Origin: Vibrio fluminensis
GTDB taxonomy: Bacteria; Pseudomonadota; Gammaproteobacteria; Enterobacterales; Vibrionaceae
Direction: 5' to 3'
Length of the DNA stretch: 64,000 bases
Assembly: GCF_015278125.1 (NCBI RefSeq)
Contig: NZ_JADILO010000001.1
Location: 310,001 to 374,000 of the forward strand
Shown: positions 62,353 to 64,000 of the stretch, in pieces
How the letters are laid out: every line of letters begins with the position of its first letter
How positions within the stretch are numbered: the first letter of the stretch is position 1
Notes under the pieces: model-generated
Told to the model about the DNA's origin: nothing
Seen by the model: the letters and a program-made list of their open reading frames with translations, nothing else
Databases searched by the model: none
Made by a program: the position numbers and the translations under genes

Positions 62353-63165
62353 CTAGCCAATTCTAAATTCTGTTTTTTGATACTGCTTTGATAACCATCC
62401 GCCAAATGAATCGATCATTCCGACAATCGAACGTTTAGCAATAACTCTTGCTGACAACATAATCACTAACCGTTCTACTTCGACTTGCATCTCTGGGTGA
62501 TAGTGCAAAAAGTGTTTCCCGCAATCTATTGGTGAGTCATACCAAGCGCGATCTCTGGGTATAACCAGACCATAGCTTGCTCTGAGCATTTTTTTTGCAA
62601 TTAGACGTTGAATCGCGCCGAGCTCTTGCTCATCTTTCGCCCGCACCACTCGATTTCTATATACCGTTAGCCAATCTTCGATATCCATATTCCAATGTTT
62701 AGCGATCTCCCAGCTTGGTTCATAGTCACCAAAACACTCAGATAGGTTTTCGCCGTACACACAAACCGCGCAGTGGCGTAATAAGAACCCCCATGAAAAA
62801 ATGCTTTCCAGTGAAGCCACTTCACTCACCAAGGCCGTTTTGAAGCTAATTTCGGTGATGTGCGGATATTGTTTCTGAAAACGCCACTTTACTGTATTGA
62901 ATAAAGTGGAACGATGAGAGCTAAACTCCTGTTGTGTAACAATTATTACATCCAGATTTGACCGAGATGGTGTTGCTCGCTTACGTGCTACACTGCCATA
63001 AATATAGATACTATGCAGATTGCTACCCAACCCCGAACGCAGCGCCGTCACTAATTCGGTAACTGCTTTACTATACTCAGGTTGGAAAGGTTGTTTGGGA
63101 TCAATTGCCGATAAAATCATCAAAGAATCTGAAGCTAATTCACTTGGTCGAACATAATCTCTCAC
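62353..63165 (-). CDS. Nucleotidyltransferase-fold protein with incomplete active site
   Basis: Protein of 270 residues with a polymerase-beta-like nucleotidyltransferase domain near residues 45-115. The usual active-site pattern G-S-x-x-R-G...S-D-x-D is represented by GSVARKRATPSRSNLDVIIV, where the first Asp of the D-x-D pair is Asn (S-N-L-D). The C-terminal part (about 150-270) is helical and adds WLSKQYQK. This could reduce or abolish nucleotide transfer; the fold resembles minimal nucleotidyltransferases and MNT-type antitoxins. It starts at GTG 63165 without a strong binding site and stands alone. Confidence 0.75.
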   Translation of the reverse strand: MRDYVRPSELASDSLMILSAIDPKQPFQPEYSKAVTELVTALRSGLGSNLHSIYIYGSVARKRATPSRSNLDVIIVTQQEFSSHRSTLFNTVKWRFQKQYPHITEISFKTALVSEVASLESIFSWGFLLRHCAVCVYGENLSECFGDYEPSWEIAKHWNMDIEDWLTVYRNRVVRAKDEQELGAIQRLIAKKMLRASYGLVIPRDRAWYDSPIDCGKHFLHYHPEMQVEVERLVIMLSARVIAKRSIVGMIDSFGGWLSKQYQKTEFRIG

Positions 63166-63289
63166 TGGGATGTTTCAATCAAGACCAACACGTGCTTTAT
63201 TCCACGTTTGATACGATTTCAGTTATTGTCGAGGATCGTATAACGAGGATATAATGCCGCCCTTATAACTCATATGAAGGAAATTGTTC

Positions 63290-63859
63290 ATGCCTAAGGC
63301 AAGTGAGCTAAAGAAAGGTTTTGCGATTGTTGATGCAAACGGCAAAACTCTGCTAATCAAAGATATCGAAGTGACGACTCCTGGTGGACGTGGCGGCGCG
63401 AAGATTTACAAATTACGTTGTGTTGACCTAAACACAGGTGCGCGTGCAGACGAACGTTACAAGTCAGATGACGTTGTTGAAACTGTTGATATGTTTAAGC
63501 GTGCTGTATCTTTCTCTTACGTTGACGGCGACGAGTACATCTTTATGGACAATGAAGATTACACGCAATTCAACTTTAAAAAGTCAGATATCGAAGACGA
63601 ACTAATGTTTGTGACTGAAGATATCAAAGGTGTGATGGTAGTACTAGTAAATGGCTCTCCAGTTGCTATCGAACTACCAGCTGCGGTTGAGCTAGTTATT
63701 GAAGAAACTGATCCTTCAATCAAAGGCGCTTCTGCGTCTGCTCGCACTAAGCCAGCTCGTCTATCAACTGGCCTAACAGTACAAGTTCCAGAATACATTG
63801 CACAAGGCGATCGTATCATTGTGAACACTGCTGAACGCAAATACATGAGCCGTGCATAA
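63290..63859 (+). CDS. efpL: Elongation-factor-P-like protein EfpL (YeiP)
   Basis: Translation factor of 189 residues that relieves stalling at proline-rich and related sequences. It has the three-domain EF-P form: KOW-like domain I with the loop [13 protein letters not shown], where Arg34 lies at the position of E. coli EfpL Arg33, and two OB domains ([43 protein letters not shown]). The ATG 63290 follows AAGGA by eight bases; an upstream TTG is not needed. It precedes the YciU-like gene by two bases. Confidence 0.95.
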   Translation: MPKASELKKGFAIVDANGKTLLIKDIEVTTPGGRGGAKIYKLRCVDLNTGARADERYKSDDVVETVDMFKRAVSFSYVDGDEYIFMDNEDYTQFNFKKSDIEDELMFVTEDIKGVMVVLVNGSPVAIELPAAVELVIEETDPSIKGASASARTKPARLSTGLTVQVPEYIAQGDRIIVNTAERKYMSRA

Positions 63860-63861
63860 TT

Positions 63862-64000
63862 ATGATTGAACTGATTTCTTACGATGACGTGATTGACACC
63901 GCTTATGACATTTTCTTAGAGATGGCGCCAGATAACCTAGAAGCGGCTGATGTCATTTTATTTACTGCGCAATTTGAAGACCGTGGTGCAGCCGAGTTGG
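63862..64000 (+). CDS. YciU/DUF440 dsDNA-mimic-like protein (5' part; cut off by window edge)
   Basis: The first 46 codons begin [18 protein letters not shown] and continue [16 protein letters not shown] with [11 protein letters not shown]. This acidic pattern matches the YciU/HI1450 (DUF440) double-strand-DNA-mimic family, which is about 110 residues long and interacts with nucleic-acid-binding proteins. It starts two bases after the efpL stop, so it is probably cotranscribed. The rest lies past base 64000. Confidence 0.82.
   Translation, partial: MIELISYDDVIDTAYDIFLEMAPDNLEAADVILFTAQFEDRGAAEL

Overview
The window reads as chromosomal DNA of a Vibrio (Vibrionaceae, moderate-to-low GC). The evidence is the SiaPQM sialic-acid TRAP transporter in a V. 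cholerae/V. vulnificus-like nan locus, an RpiR-type NanR, the uvrY-uvrC-pgsA-tRNA block, the DUF3015/DUF4105 pair, many c-di-GMP and chemotaxis genes, and high-expression codon use rich in CTA leucine. I see no prophage, transposase, integron array or CRISPR. It looks like ordinary host chromosome with several accessory metabolic and efflux blocks.

Layout. 1-7 kb: a partial old-yellow-enzyme gene, a previously unmarked 54-residue membrane protein, an AraC regulator with a LysE exporter, a GNAT, an SMR pump, a SEC-C protein, a GntR/UTRA regulator and a DUF3316-like secreted protein. 7.2-9.2 kb: a chemoreceptor with a NIT-like sensor. 9.3-20.3 kb: a complete sialic-acid locus. On the minus strand, siaP-siaQ-siaM-nanA is followed by a second lyase and nanR, then two adjacent sialate mutarotases; nanE-nanK-nagA runs the other way on the plus strand. 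20.4-27.0 kb: a tripartite RND efflux operon with a LysR gene upstream. 27.1-34.5 kb: acetyltransferases, DUF4336, a LysR/MATE divergent pair, and a LacI-type repressor facing a fructokinase. 34.5-40.3 kb: an orphan lipoprotein and pheST. 40.5-42.2 kb: a GNAT and a hemerythrin-GGDEF protein. 42.3-48.9 kb: a TetR gene, an MMPL/LolA-like/outer-membrane operon and a PQQ-type dehydrogenase, tied together by four copies of one 13-bp palindrome. 48.9-54.7 kb: a diguanylate cyclase, four tRNA genes, pgsA, uvrC and uvrY. 55.1-64 kb: DUF3015-DUF4105, polB, an EIIC-EAL fusion, a nucleotidyltransferase-like protein, efpL and the start of a yciU-like gene.

How the genes work together. NanM converts released sialic acid in the periplasm. 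SiaPQM imports it, NanA splits it to ManNAc and pyruvate, and NanK, NanE and NagA take ManNAc on to GlcN-6-P. The second lyase has a changed substrate pocket and the second mutarotase has no signal peptide, so the locus may handle a second sialic-acid variant or speed up anomer exchange in the cytosol. The TetR palindromes define a small envelope-transport regulon that I do not recognise from the literature; this and the nan paralogues are the strongest leads. Three c-di-GMP proteins with different sensors (hemerythrin, periplasmic, EIIC) are further signalling candidates.
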